Below, in pieces: positions 57,725 to 64,000 of a DNA stretch of 64,000 nt. The notes below the pieces were generated by a model. That model did not search any database, was not told the DNA's origin, and saw nothing but the letters and a program-made list of their open reading frames with translations. How positions within the stretch are numbered: the first letter of the stretch is position 1; each line of letters begins with the position of its first letter. Position numbers and translations under genes: made by a program. Location of the stretch: positions 434,001 to 498,000 of the forward strand of contig CAVUKH010000002.1 in the NCBI GenBank assembly GCA_963742035.1. Direction: 5' to 3'. Origin of the DNA: Bog-473 sp963742035. GTDB taxonomy: Bacteria > Actinomycetota > Acidimicrobiia > Acidimicrobiales > RAAP-2.

Positions 57725-58228
57725 CTAAGAGGCTTGCGCCCCCACCTCGTCGAGCCCCTGAGCCAGCGCGTTCCAGCTCAACGTCGCGCACTTGATGCGC
57801 ACCGGGAACTTCACCACGCCCTGCAGTGCGGCGAGCTCGCCCAGCTTGTCGAGATCGATCTCCTCGGGCTCGCTCTCCACCACCTCGGCTCCGCTGCCGT
57901 TGCTCTCGGGGTCGAGGTGGGCCTCGTGGATCGACATCATCCCCTTGAAGGTCGAGATGAGGCGACGCACCTCCTCGACCGGCTTCCCCTTGACGGCGGC
58001 CGACATCAGCGAGGCGGAGGACTGGCTGATGGAACAGCCCGAGCCGCCGATCTTCAGGTCGGCCAGCTTGCCGTCCTCCACGACCATGGACACGACGACC
58101 TCGTCACCACACAGCGGGTTGAAGCCCTCCACGCGGTGGGCCGGCGGGGAGTCCAGCTCGCCTCGATTGCGGGGCGAGCGGTAGTGGTCGAGGATGATCT
58201 CGCGGTACAGCTCTTCGAGGTCGGCCAT
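57725..58228 (-). CDS. sufU: SufU sulfur-transfer protein
   Basis: A 167-residue Zn-dependent sulfurtransferase that takes persulfide sulfur from SufS. The ligands are Cys40 with Asp42 (NPLCGDEV), Cys65 (GSGCSISQSS) and Cys147 (RIKCATLSW). The insert between Cys65 and Cys147 (about 18 residues longer than IscU) marks SufU. The ATG shares one base with the sufS stop (TAATG). Last gene of the minus-strand sufC-sufS-sufU operon. Confidence 0.95.
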   Translation of the reverse strand: MADLEELYREIILDHYRSPRNRGELDSPPAHRVEGFNPLCGDEVVVSMVVEDGKLADLKIGGSGCSISQSSASLMSAAVKGKPVEEVRRLISTFKGMMSIHEAHLDPESNGSGAEVVESEPEEIDLDKLGELAALQGVVKFPVRIKCATLSWNALAQGLDEVGAQAS

Positions 58229-59508
58229 TAGCCGAACAATCTACCGGCTTCCAGCAATCCTTCGATCAGCACCTCAATGTCGTGCTCGTCGCTGAACAGC
58301 GACAACGAGGCACGGGCCGTGGCCTGCACACCGAGGCGCCGCATCAGCGGCTTGGCGCAGTGGTGACCCGGTCGTACGCACACGCCGAACTGGTCGAGGA
58401 CCTGCGCCAGGTCGTGCGCGTGCACGTCCCGATAGGCCAGCGACACGACGCCGCCGCGGTCGACGCCGGCGGGAGGGCCGAAGACCCGCACGTCGGAGCC
58501 CAGCTTCTCATCGAGGCGGGCCAGCGCGTGGTTGGTCAGCGCCAGCTCGTGGGCCCTGATGCGGTCCATCCCGACCTCGTTGAGGTAGCCGATCGCCGCC
58601 GTCAGGCCGACCGCCTCTGCGATGGGCGGCGTGCCGGCCTCGAAGCGGGCCGGGGGAGGGGCCGGACGGAAGCCGTCGAGCTTGACGTCGAGGATCATGC
58701 CGCCGCCGCCGAGGAACGGCGGCATGGCGTCGAGCAACTCGGCCCGGCCCCACAGGACGCCGATGCCGGTCGGTCCCATCATCTTGTGCGCCGAGAAGGC
58801 GATGAAGTCGACGTCGAGGTCGCGCACGTCGACCGGCGAGTGCGGGACGAGCTGCGCGCCGTCGGCCACCACGATGGCGCCGGCGGCATGGGCGACGTCG
58901 GTGATGTGACGGACGGGGGGGATGGTCCCGAGCACGTTCGACATGCACGAGACACCGACGACCTTGACCCCATCGACCAGGCGGTCGAGGTCGTCGAGCA
59001 CCAGGCGCCCGTCGCCGTCGATCGGGATGTACCGCAGATCGAGGCCGCCGAGCTCCTCGGAGAGGATCATCCAGGGCACCATGTTGGCGTGGTGCTCCAT
59101 TTCGGTCAGGAGCACGGCGTCACCGGCGCGCAGGTTGGCGCGCCCCCAGGACTGGGCCACCAGGTTGAGCGACTCGGTCGTGTTCTTGGTGAAGACCACC
59201 TCGCGCGCCGGGTCCGGCGCGCTGACGAAGCGCCCGGCCACCAGGCGAGACCGCTCGTACAGGGCGGTGGCCTCCTCGGCGGTGGCATAGACGCCGCGGT
59301 GCACGTTGGCGTGCGTCGTCTCGTAGTAGTGGGACATGGCGCCGATGACGGCCTGGGGCTGCAGCGCCGAAGAGGCGGAATCGAGATACACGATCGGCCG
59401 GCCGTTCACCGTACGCGCCAGCAGCGGGAAGTCCTTGCGCAGCGCCTCGACGTTCAGTGGTGCCGGCGCGGCGGGCCCGCCCGAGGCTTCGGTGGGATCG
59501 GGCGTCAT
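58228..59508 (-). CDS. sufS: cysteine desulfurase SufS
   Basis: A 426-residue PLP enzyme that extracts sulfur from cysteine for cluster assembly. YLDSASSALQPQAVIGAMS opens the fold; TEMEHHANMVPW and VVADGAQLVPHSPVDVRDLD bind PLP; the Lys is in FIAFSAHKMMGPTGIGVLWG; the active Cys is in VCVRPGHHCAKPLMRRLGV. The ATG at 59508 overlaps the sufC stop (ATGA), fixing the start. A longer frame upstream is antisense-like to sufC and is rejected. Confidence 0.96.
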   Translation of the reverse strand: MTPDPTEASGGPAAPAPLNVEALRKDFPLLARTVNGRPIVYLDSASSALQPQAVIGAMSHYYETTHANVHRGVYATAEEATALYERSRLVAGRFVSAPDPAREVVFTKNTTESLNLVAQSWGRANLRAGDAVLLTEMEHHANMVPWMILSEELGGLDLRYIPIDGDGRLVLDDLDRLVDGVKVVGVSCMSNVLGTIPPVRHITDVAHAAGAIVVADGAQLVPHSPVDVRDLDVDFIAFSAHKMMGPTGIGVLWGRAELLDAMPPFLGGGGMILDVKLDGFRPAPPPARFEAGTPPIAEAVGLTAAIGYLNEVGMDRIRAHELALTNHALARLDEKLGSDVRVFGPPAGVDRGGVVSLAYRDVHAHDLAQVLDQFGVCVRPGHHCAKPLMRRLGVQATARASLSLFSDEHDIEVLIEGLLEAGRLFG

Positions 59509-60257
59509 CGCCAGCCCTCGTAGCCCTCGGACTCGACCGTCGCCGCGAGGTCGGGACCGCCGCTGGCCACGATGCGCCCGTCCATCAGGATGTGCACCAC
59601 GTCGGGCACCAGCTCGTGGAGCAGGCGCGTGTAGTGGGTGATGGCGAGCACGCCGAGCTCGGGGCGCGCCTCGCGCACGGCCCGCACGCCTCGTCCGACG
59701 ACGCGCAGCGCGTCGATATCGAGGCCCGAGTCCGTCTCGTCCAGGACGGCCACGAGCGGCTCGAGCAGCGCCATCTGGAGGATCTCGTTGCGCTTCTTCT
59801 CCCCGCCGCTGAAACCCTGGTTCAGGTGGCGGCTGGCGAACGAGGTGTCCATGCCGAGTCGCTCCATCCACTCGGTCATGAGCACCCGGACCTCCAGCAC
59901 CGAGACCTCCTCGGTGCCCTTGCGGGCCGCCATGGCCTGGCGCAGGAACTGGGTGACCGACACGCCCTCGATCGACTCGGGGTACTGGAAGGCGAGGAAG
60001 AGCCCGGCCTTGGCCCGCACGTCGGTCGCCCACCCGGTCACGTCCTCGCCCTGCAACAGGATGGATCCGGACGTCACGGTGTAGGCGGGGTGACCCATCA
60101 GTGCGCCGGCCAGGGTCGACTTGCCGGCGCCGTTGGGGCCCATGAGGGCGTGGATCTCGCCTGCACCAACGGTCAGGTCGACGCCGCGCAGGATGGCGCC
60201 GTCCTCTGCCGAGACGTGGAGGTCCCGGATCTCGAGCAGTGGCGGGGTTTGACTCAT
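59505..60257 (-). CDS. sufC: SufC ATPase, copy 2 (sufS-linked)
   Basis: A 250-residue SufC with the textbook motifs: Walker A GPNGAGKST, Q-loop LFLAFQYPESIEGVS, signature FSGGEKKRNEILQM, Walker B VAVLDETDSGLDIDAL, H-loop ITHYTRLL. It heads the minus-strand operon sufC-sufS-sufU, while another SufC lies with sufD. Either copy, or a heterodimer, may drive the SufBCD complex. TAAGCT lies 8 nt before the ATG, with a weak AGAAG in the gap. Confidence 0.95.
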   Translation of the reverse strand: MSQTPPLLEIRDLHVSAEDGAILRGVDLTVGAGEIHALMGPNGAGKSTLAGALMGHPAYTVTSGSILLQGEDVTGWATDVRAKAGLFLAFQYPESIEGVSVTQFLRQAMAARKGTEEVSVLEVRVLMTEWMERLGMDTSFASRHLNQGFSGGEKKRNEILQMALLEPLVAVLDETDSGLDIDALRVVGRGVRAVREARPELGVLAITHYTRLLHELVPDVVHILMDGRIVASGGPDLAATVESEGYEGWR

Positions 60258-60265
60258 CTTCTAAA

Positions 60266-60271
60266 AGCTTA
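60266..60271 (-). promoter_or_regulatory. -10-like hexamer TAAGCT
   Basis: TAAGCT on the minus strand ends 8 nt before the ATG at 60257 of sufC copy 2, in an AT-rich stretch (60258-60296). Confidence 0.4.
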
Positions 60272-60337
60272 GTGGTTTAGTCAGGTATTTCGATAGGGGC
60301 CGCCGCGATGATTCCGGCGGGCTCCCCGCGGCGGCCC

Positions 60338-60955
60338 TCACCAACCTCGCTCGACCCATTCGCCCAGGTGGGGCGACTCGTTTCCGACCGTGGTGGAGGT
60401 GCCGTGGCCGGGCAGGACCAGGGTGTCGGGCTGGAAGGCGGCGAAGATCCGGCGGTCGATCGACTCAATGATGGTGTCGAAGTCGGCGTTCTCGAAGGAG
60501 GTGTTGCCGGGACCGCCGGGGAAGAGGGTGTCGCCCGTGAACAGGAGGTTCGTCCCCTCGACGGCGAAGCAGATGGAACCGGGTGTGTGGCCGGGGGTGG
60601 CCAGGGTCTTGATGCGCAGGTCGCCCACGCTGAGCTGCTCGTCGTCCTCCAAAATGAGGTCGTAGCTGGGGAGCATCCCGGCGTCGGCGCTGGTCACCGC
60701 GACCGAGATGCCGGCCTCGCGCACCGCGGGCACGGCCTGGATGTGATCCCAGTGCCCGTGCGTCTCCACCACCTGGTTCACGCCCAGGTTCTTGCAGATC
60801 TCGAGAAGTTCCTCGTGCTCGTTGGCGGCGTCAATGAGCATCGCGTCACCGGTGCGGCGGCAGCGCAGGATGTAGACGTTGTTGTCCATCGGGCCCACCA
60901 CAATCTGGTGCACCTCCGCCGTCGCATCGCTCCAGATCTGCTCCAGCTGTCCCAT
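60338..60955 (-). CDS. MBL-fold hydrolase, glyoxalase II-like
   Basis: A 205-residue metallohydrolase. The metal motif is VETHGHWDHIQAV, with further ligands in TLATPGHTPGSICFA, LFTGDTLFPGGPGN and LVLPGHGTSTTVG. It may hydrolyse glutathione- or mycothiol-type thioesters; the short length fits bacterial glyoxalase II-like proteins. The ATG at 60955 (MGQLEQIWSDAT) is preferred over longer starts because the conserved fold begins there. It is 80 nt upstream of nothing on its strand except the sufC promoter region. Confidence 0.88.
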   Translation of the reverse strand: MGQLEQIWSDATAEVHQIVVGPMDNNVYILRCRRTGDAMLIDAANEHEELLEICKNLGVNQVVETHGHWDHIQAVPAVREAGISVAVTSADAGMLPSYDLILEDDEQLSVGDLRIKTLATPGHTPGSICFAVEGTNLLFTGDTLFPGGPGNTSFENADFDTIIESIDRRIFAAFQPDTLVLPGHGTSTTVGNESPHLGEWVERGW

Positions 60956-61059
60956 CGCACCAGCGTGGCACAATCTGGTCGCACAGCTGCCACGTCTGGT
61001 AGACACGCTGGCAGGACCGCCGGCCGGGCTGCCGGGGGAAGAGGCAGAGGAGCCCTGGC

Positions 61060-62175
61060 ATGAATTTCGCCTTCAGTGACGAGCAGGAGGAGCTGCGCAC
61101 CGCGGTGCGCCGGTTCCTGACGGAGAAGTCGCCCGAGACCGAGGTGCGCCGTCTCATGGACACGACCGAGGGTTACGACCCCGCCGTGTGGAGCCAGATG
61201 GCCGACCAGCTGGGCCTGCAGTCGCTGACCATCCCCGAGGAGTTCGGCGGCTCCGGCTTCTCGTACGTGGAGTTGTTGGTGGTGCTCGAGGAGATGGGCG
61301 CGGCGCTGCTGTGCGCGCCCTTCTTCTCGTCGGTGGCGCTCGGGGCCAACGCGCTGCTCACCTCGGGCGACGACGAGGCCAAGAAGTCCTACCTCCCGGG
61401 CATCGCCTCGGGGGAGACGATCGCCACCCTGGCCATCACCGAGGACAACGGGAAGTGGGACTTCAGCGGGATTGAGTTGGCGGCGACGCAGAAGGACGGG
61501 GCCTGGGTCCTGGACGGCCACAAGATGTTCGTCATCGACGGGCACGTGGCCAACCTGATCCTCGTGGCGGCCCGTTCGGCCGCCGGCGTCTCGCTCTTCG
61601 CCGTCGAAGGCGACGCCGCCGGCCTCACGCGCACGCCGCTGCCGACGATGGACCAGACACGCAAGCAGGCCCGGCTCGAGTTCTCCGGCACGCCGGCCGT
61701 GTTGATCGGGGTCGACGGCGGGGCCGAGGCCGGCCTGTCCAAGACGCTCGACCTGGCCGCCGTGGCGCTGGCGGCCGAGCAGGTGGGCGGGGCCCAGCAC
61801 GTGCTCGACGCCTCGGTCGAGTACGCCAAGACACGCATTCAGTTCGGCCGGCCCATCGGCAGCTTCCAGGCCATCAAGCACAAGTGCGCCGACATGCTGT
61901 TGGAGGTCGAGTCGGCCAAGTCGGCCGCCTACTACGCGGCCTGGGCCGCGGCCGAGGACTCCGACGAGCTGCCGGTGGTGGCCTCCCTGGCCAAGTCCTA
62001 CTGCTCGGAGGCCTACTTCCACTCGGCCGCGGAGAACATCCAGATCCACGGGGGCATCGGCTTCACGTGGGAGCACCCGGCCCACCTCTACTTCAAGCGG
62101 GCCAAGTCGTCGGAGCTGTTGCTGGGCGATCCCTCGTACCACCGCGAGTTGCTGGCACAGCGCATCGGCATCTGA
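61060..62175 (+). CDS. acyl-CoA dehydrogenase, FadE28-like
   Basis: A 371-residue ACAD. MNFAFSDEQEELRTAVRRFL opens it and IPEEFGGSGFSYVELLVVLE follows. The C-terminal ENIQIHGGIGFTWEHPAHLY resembles subunits of the heterotetrameric ACADs of actinobacterial steroid side-chain degradation, in which the two subunits share the FAD sites. No partner subunit gene lies beside it, so that comparison is tentative. An alpha/beta hydrolase follows after 1 nt. Confidence 0.9.
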   Translation: MNFAFSDEQEELRTAVRRFLTEKSPETEVRRLMDTTEGYDPAVWSQMADQLGLQSLTIPEEFGGSGFSYVELLVVLEEMGAALLCAPFFSSVALGANALLTSGDDEAKKSYLPGIASGETIATLAITEDNGKWDFSGIELAATQKDGAWVLDGHKMFVIDGHVANLILVAARSAAGVSLFAVEGDAAGLTRTPLPTMDQTRKQARLEFSGTPAVLIGVDGGAEAGLSKTLDLAAVALAAEQVGGAQHVLDASVEYAKTRIQFGRPIGSFQAIKHKCADMLLEVESAKSAAYYAAWAAAEDSDELPVVASLAKSYCSEAYFHSAAENIQIHGGIGFTWEHPAHLYFKRAKSSELLLGDPSYHRELLAQRIGI

Positions 62176-62176
62176 C

Positions 62177-62926
62177 GTGCCGGGGCCCTTCAGGCTCCGC
62201 CCCGGGCCGGCGGGGGACCTCGCCACCTACGCCAGCGCCACCCCACCGGGTGCGCCCGCCCATGGCCACGTGGTCCTGGTGCACGATCTGCCCCGGCCCA
62301 AGGGAGCGGCCGCCGACGTCGCCGTGACCTATCCCGCCCTGGCCGACCGGCTCACCCGGGAGTCGGGCTGGCGCGTGGTGACGGCCTCCCTGCGGGGCAC
62401 CGGCGAGTCGGCGGGCGACTTCTCGGCTCTGGGCTGGCTGGACGACCTGGGGTACCTGGCCGCGGCGGAGATCCCCGAGTCGGCTCCCCGCCTCGTCGTG
62501 GGCTTCGGCTTCGGCGGCGTGCTGGCGTTGCACCTGGCCGCGGGGGACGATCGGGTGGCGGGGGTCGCGTGCCTCGGTACGCCGGCCGACCTGGGTCCGT
62601 TGGCCGCCGAACCCGAGCAGCTGGTGGAGCGCTGCCGCCAGACCGGCGTGGTCAGCACACCCGGGTTCCCCGCCTCCGTCGACACTTGGGCCAAGGAGCT
62701 CTCCGTCCTGCACCCCACCGAGGACGCCGCCCTGCTGAAGGGACGACCGCTCCTGATGGTCCACGGCTCCGACGACCCCGACGTGCCCCTCGCCGACGCC
62801 CGGGCCCTGGCGGACGCCGCCACAGGGCCCTCGGAGCTGCACGCGGTGCTGGGAGCCGGCCACTGGCTGCGGGCGGACCCCCGGGTCATCGCCATTCTGG
62901 TGGGGTGGCTGGAGCGGCGGCACTGA
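62177..62926 (+). CDS. alpha/beta-hydrolase fold protein lacking the nucleophile
   Basis: A 249-residue protein with the hydrolase fold: HVVLVHDLPRPKGAAADVAV is the oxyanion region, MVHGSDDPDVPLADARAL the acid and VLGAGHWLRADP the His. At the nucleophile elbow the sequence is GFGFGG (residues 109-114), with Gly111 where Ser, Asp or Cys should be. It is thus probably a non-catalytic binding protein or an enzyme using another mechanism. GTG start at 62177, 1 nt after the acyl-CoA dehydrogenase stop. Confidence 0.8.
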   Translation: MPGPFRLRPGPAGDLATYASATPPGAPAHGHVVLVHDLPRPKGAAADVAVTYPALADRLTRESGWRVVTASLRGTGESAGDFSALGWLDDLGYLAAAEIPESAPRLVVGFGFGGVLALHLAAGDDRVAGVACLGTPADLGPLAAEPEQLVERCRQTGVVSTPGFPASVDTWAKELSVLHPTEDAALLKGRPLLMVHGSDDPDVPLADARALADAATGPSELHAVLGAGHWLRADPRVIAILVGWLERRH

Positions 62927-63139
62927 GGGATCACAACGGGCCGTCAACAATGGCGGCCACCATCCGTGCTGGTGCTCAAGCAGGCGCTCGGGGCGCCGAT
63001 GACTAGGACGTGTCGGGTTGGGGTGGAACGAAGTTCATGGTCGTCCTGGACGCGAGCGAGGCCCGGCTCGCGCAGCCCTATGACCAGGAGGCGGAGGCCG
63101 GGGCCGAGCCCGCCGGCACGCCCACGTCCGAGACCGCCG
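62927..63139. other. gene-free stretch between convergent genes
   Basis: A 213-bp gap between the hydrolase and thiE stops. Short frames exist on both strands but none has convincing composition or similarity. A small hairpin GGCGC/GCGCC (62983-62997) is the only structure seen. Confidence 0.5.
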
Positions 63140-63799
63140 TCACGTCCGAGGCGCCGGAGGTGGCGCGCTACTCGACGCTCGATCGATCGCCTGACGAAGA
63201 GCCAGGGCCGCGTTTCGGGCATCGCTGGCGCTGGTCAGATAGCGGACAACGACGAAGTGGCGGGCACCGGCGCTCGTCAGAGCGGGAATCTTCTCGGGGG
63301 TCACTCCGCCTGTCACGAAGACAGGAACACTGGAGCGTGCGCTGGCCTGAGTGAGGTAGCCCAGCCCGGTGCCGGCACGGCCGGGCTTGGTGGGTGTGGC
63401 TTCCACTGGCCCCGCCGAGATGTAGCTCAGGTCCTGGTCTGCCGCACCCGCGAGGTCGCTCGGGCCGTGCGTCGACAGCCCGACGATGGCGCCTGGGCCG
63501 AGGATCCGCCGGGCCAGGGAAGCCGGCGCGTCGTCCTGGCCCACGTGCACACCGTCGGCCCCCACCTCGAGTGCGAGGTCGGGGCGGTCGTTCAGCACGA
63601 AGGGCACGCCCAGGTCGCGGCACACGGCCAGCGCCACCTTCGCCCGGGCCAGCAACGGCCTGGCCTCGAGGTCCTTGTCACGGAGCTGGACCACGTCCAC
63701 CCCGCCGGCGATGCAGTCGCGCAGGAAGGTGGCCAGGTCGGGCCGGTCCGGTGTACAGAGATAGAGGCGGCGCTCCGAGAGGTCGGCGCGCCCGCTCAC
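63140..63799 (-). CDS. thiE: thiamine-phosphate synthase
   Basis: A 219-residue TIM-barrel enzyme joining HMP-pyrophosphate and thiazole phosphate. VDVVQLRDKDLEARPLL binds HMP-PP, PFVLNDRPDLALEVGADGVH and VGQDDAPASLARRI form the active site, and YISAGPVEATPTKPGRAG with VFVTGGVTPEKIPAL the phosphate loop. The GTG at 63799 overlaps the stop of the gene to the right (GTGA), fixing the start. The C-terminal end is Pro/Ser-rich. Confidence 0.95.
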   Translation of the reverse strand: MSGRADLSERRLYLCTPDRPDLATFLRDCIAGGVDVVQLRDKDLEARPLLARAKVALAVCRDLGVPFVLNDRPDLALEVGADGVHVGQDDAPASLARRILGPGAIVGLSTHGPSDLAGAADQDLSYISAGPVEATPTKPGRAGTGLGYLTQASARSSVPVFVTGGVTPEKIPALTSAGARHFVVVRYLTSASDARNAALALRQAIDRASSSAPPPAPRT

Positions 63800-64000
63800 G
63801 CCCCGGCTTGCGCCTTCGCCCTGGCCTTGGCCTTCATTGCCTTCTTGGTCGCCCTCACCTTGGCCAGGCTCTCGGGGTCGGTGATGTCGGCCACGGAGAG
63901 CGAGCTGCCCTCCTTGCCGTAGGGGGTGGTGACCTTGCGCCAGCCCTCCGGGCACACGCCCAGTTGCTTGCCCAGCAGCGCGGCGAAGATCTTGGCCTTC
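63796..64000 (-). CDS. hypothetical protein, C-terminal part
   Basis: Partial gene running off the right edge; 67 residues are visible. The frame reads AKIFAALLGKQLGVCPEGWR, then SLSVADITDPESLAKV, and ends in a very basic, Ala/Lys-rich tail (ATKKAMKAKARAKAQAGA) that could bind nucleic acid. Its stop overlaps the thiE start by 4 nt, so the two are co-transcribed. Not recognised from this fragment. Confidence 0.65.
   Translation of the reverse strand, partial: KAKIFAALLGKQLGVCPEGWRKVTTPYGKEGSSLSVADITDPESLAKVRATKKAMKAKARAKAQAGA

Noticed and set aside
58228..60033. Long frame joining sufS with upstream sequence
   Set aside because: The upstream part is an out-of-frame shadow of sufC; the ATG at 59508 overlaps the sufC stop as expected.
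63010..63354. Plus-strand ORF overlapping the thiE 3' end
   Set aside because: Composition is that of an antisense shadow and there is no recognisable domain.

Overview
The window is 64 kb of densely packed, high-GC chromosomal DNA with about 75 protein genes on both strands. I see no tRNA, rRNA, CRISPR array, insertion sequence or phage gene. The content points to an actinobacterium: a Rieske protein inside the SUF genes, a TIGR03085-type mycothiol-fold protein, PbpA-like and LCP cell-wall proteins, many FadD/FadE/crotonase genes, KstR-like operators, and very frequent GTG starts. A secreted protein with GGYW-type repeats and the heavy use of apparently leaderless promoters would fit the class Acidimicrobiia, but that placement is inference.

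Left part (1-15 kb): the end of leuA, a GNAT enzyme, a cyclic-nucleotide-binding protein, and two separate ArsR-SRPBCC pairs (2.5-3.3 kb and 10.9-11.7 kb), each preceded by an operator array with 17-bp phasing. Between them lie a methyltransferase/MarR divergent pair with twin operators, a KstD-like flavoprotein and several small proteins. A greA-leuC-leuD operon then runs leftward.

Branched-chain amino acid block (15-19 kb): leuB-ilvE-cimA is one operon. CimA (citramalate synthase) means isoleucine is made from pyruvate, re-using LeuBCD. The operon is preceded by a 12-codon leader ORF ending in Val-Gly-Ile-Ile-His, mutually exclusive hairpins and an intrinsic terminator. This looks like an isoleucine-sensing attenuator and is the strongest regulatory observation in the window.

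Catabolic parts (19-26 kb, 33-36 kb, 39-47 kb, 61-63 kb): hydrolases, acyl-CoA dehydrogenases, a thiolase, crotonases, an acyl-CoA ligase, an SDR, a CitE-like lyase and a MaoC hydratase. Two perfect TAGAAC-N2-GTTCTA palindromes, upstream of the thiolase and between the ligase and the SDR, link some of them to a KstR-type lipid/sterol regulon.

Cell envelope and signalling (27-32 kb, 36-38.6 kb, 47.8-48.7 kb, 56-57.6 kb): an FHA-LuxR regulator, a PbpA-like transpeptidase, a divergent Lgt homologue, an NlpC/P60 hydrolase behind a chain of abutting hairpins, a RodZ-tail-like membrane protein and an LCP ligase.

Iron-sulfur assembly (51-60 kb): sufB, a small Cys protein, sufD, a Rieske protein and sufC on the plus strand face sufC, sufS and sufU on the minus strand, so the system carries two intact SufC ATPases.

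Throughout the window a TANNNT-like hexamer sits 6-9 nt before the start codon of more than 20 genes, implying leaderless mRNAs. Two conserved genes, mutY and sufD, have no ATG, GTG or TTG start in frame and probably begin at CTG.
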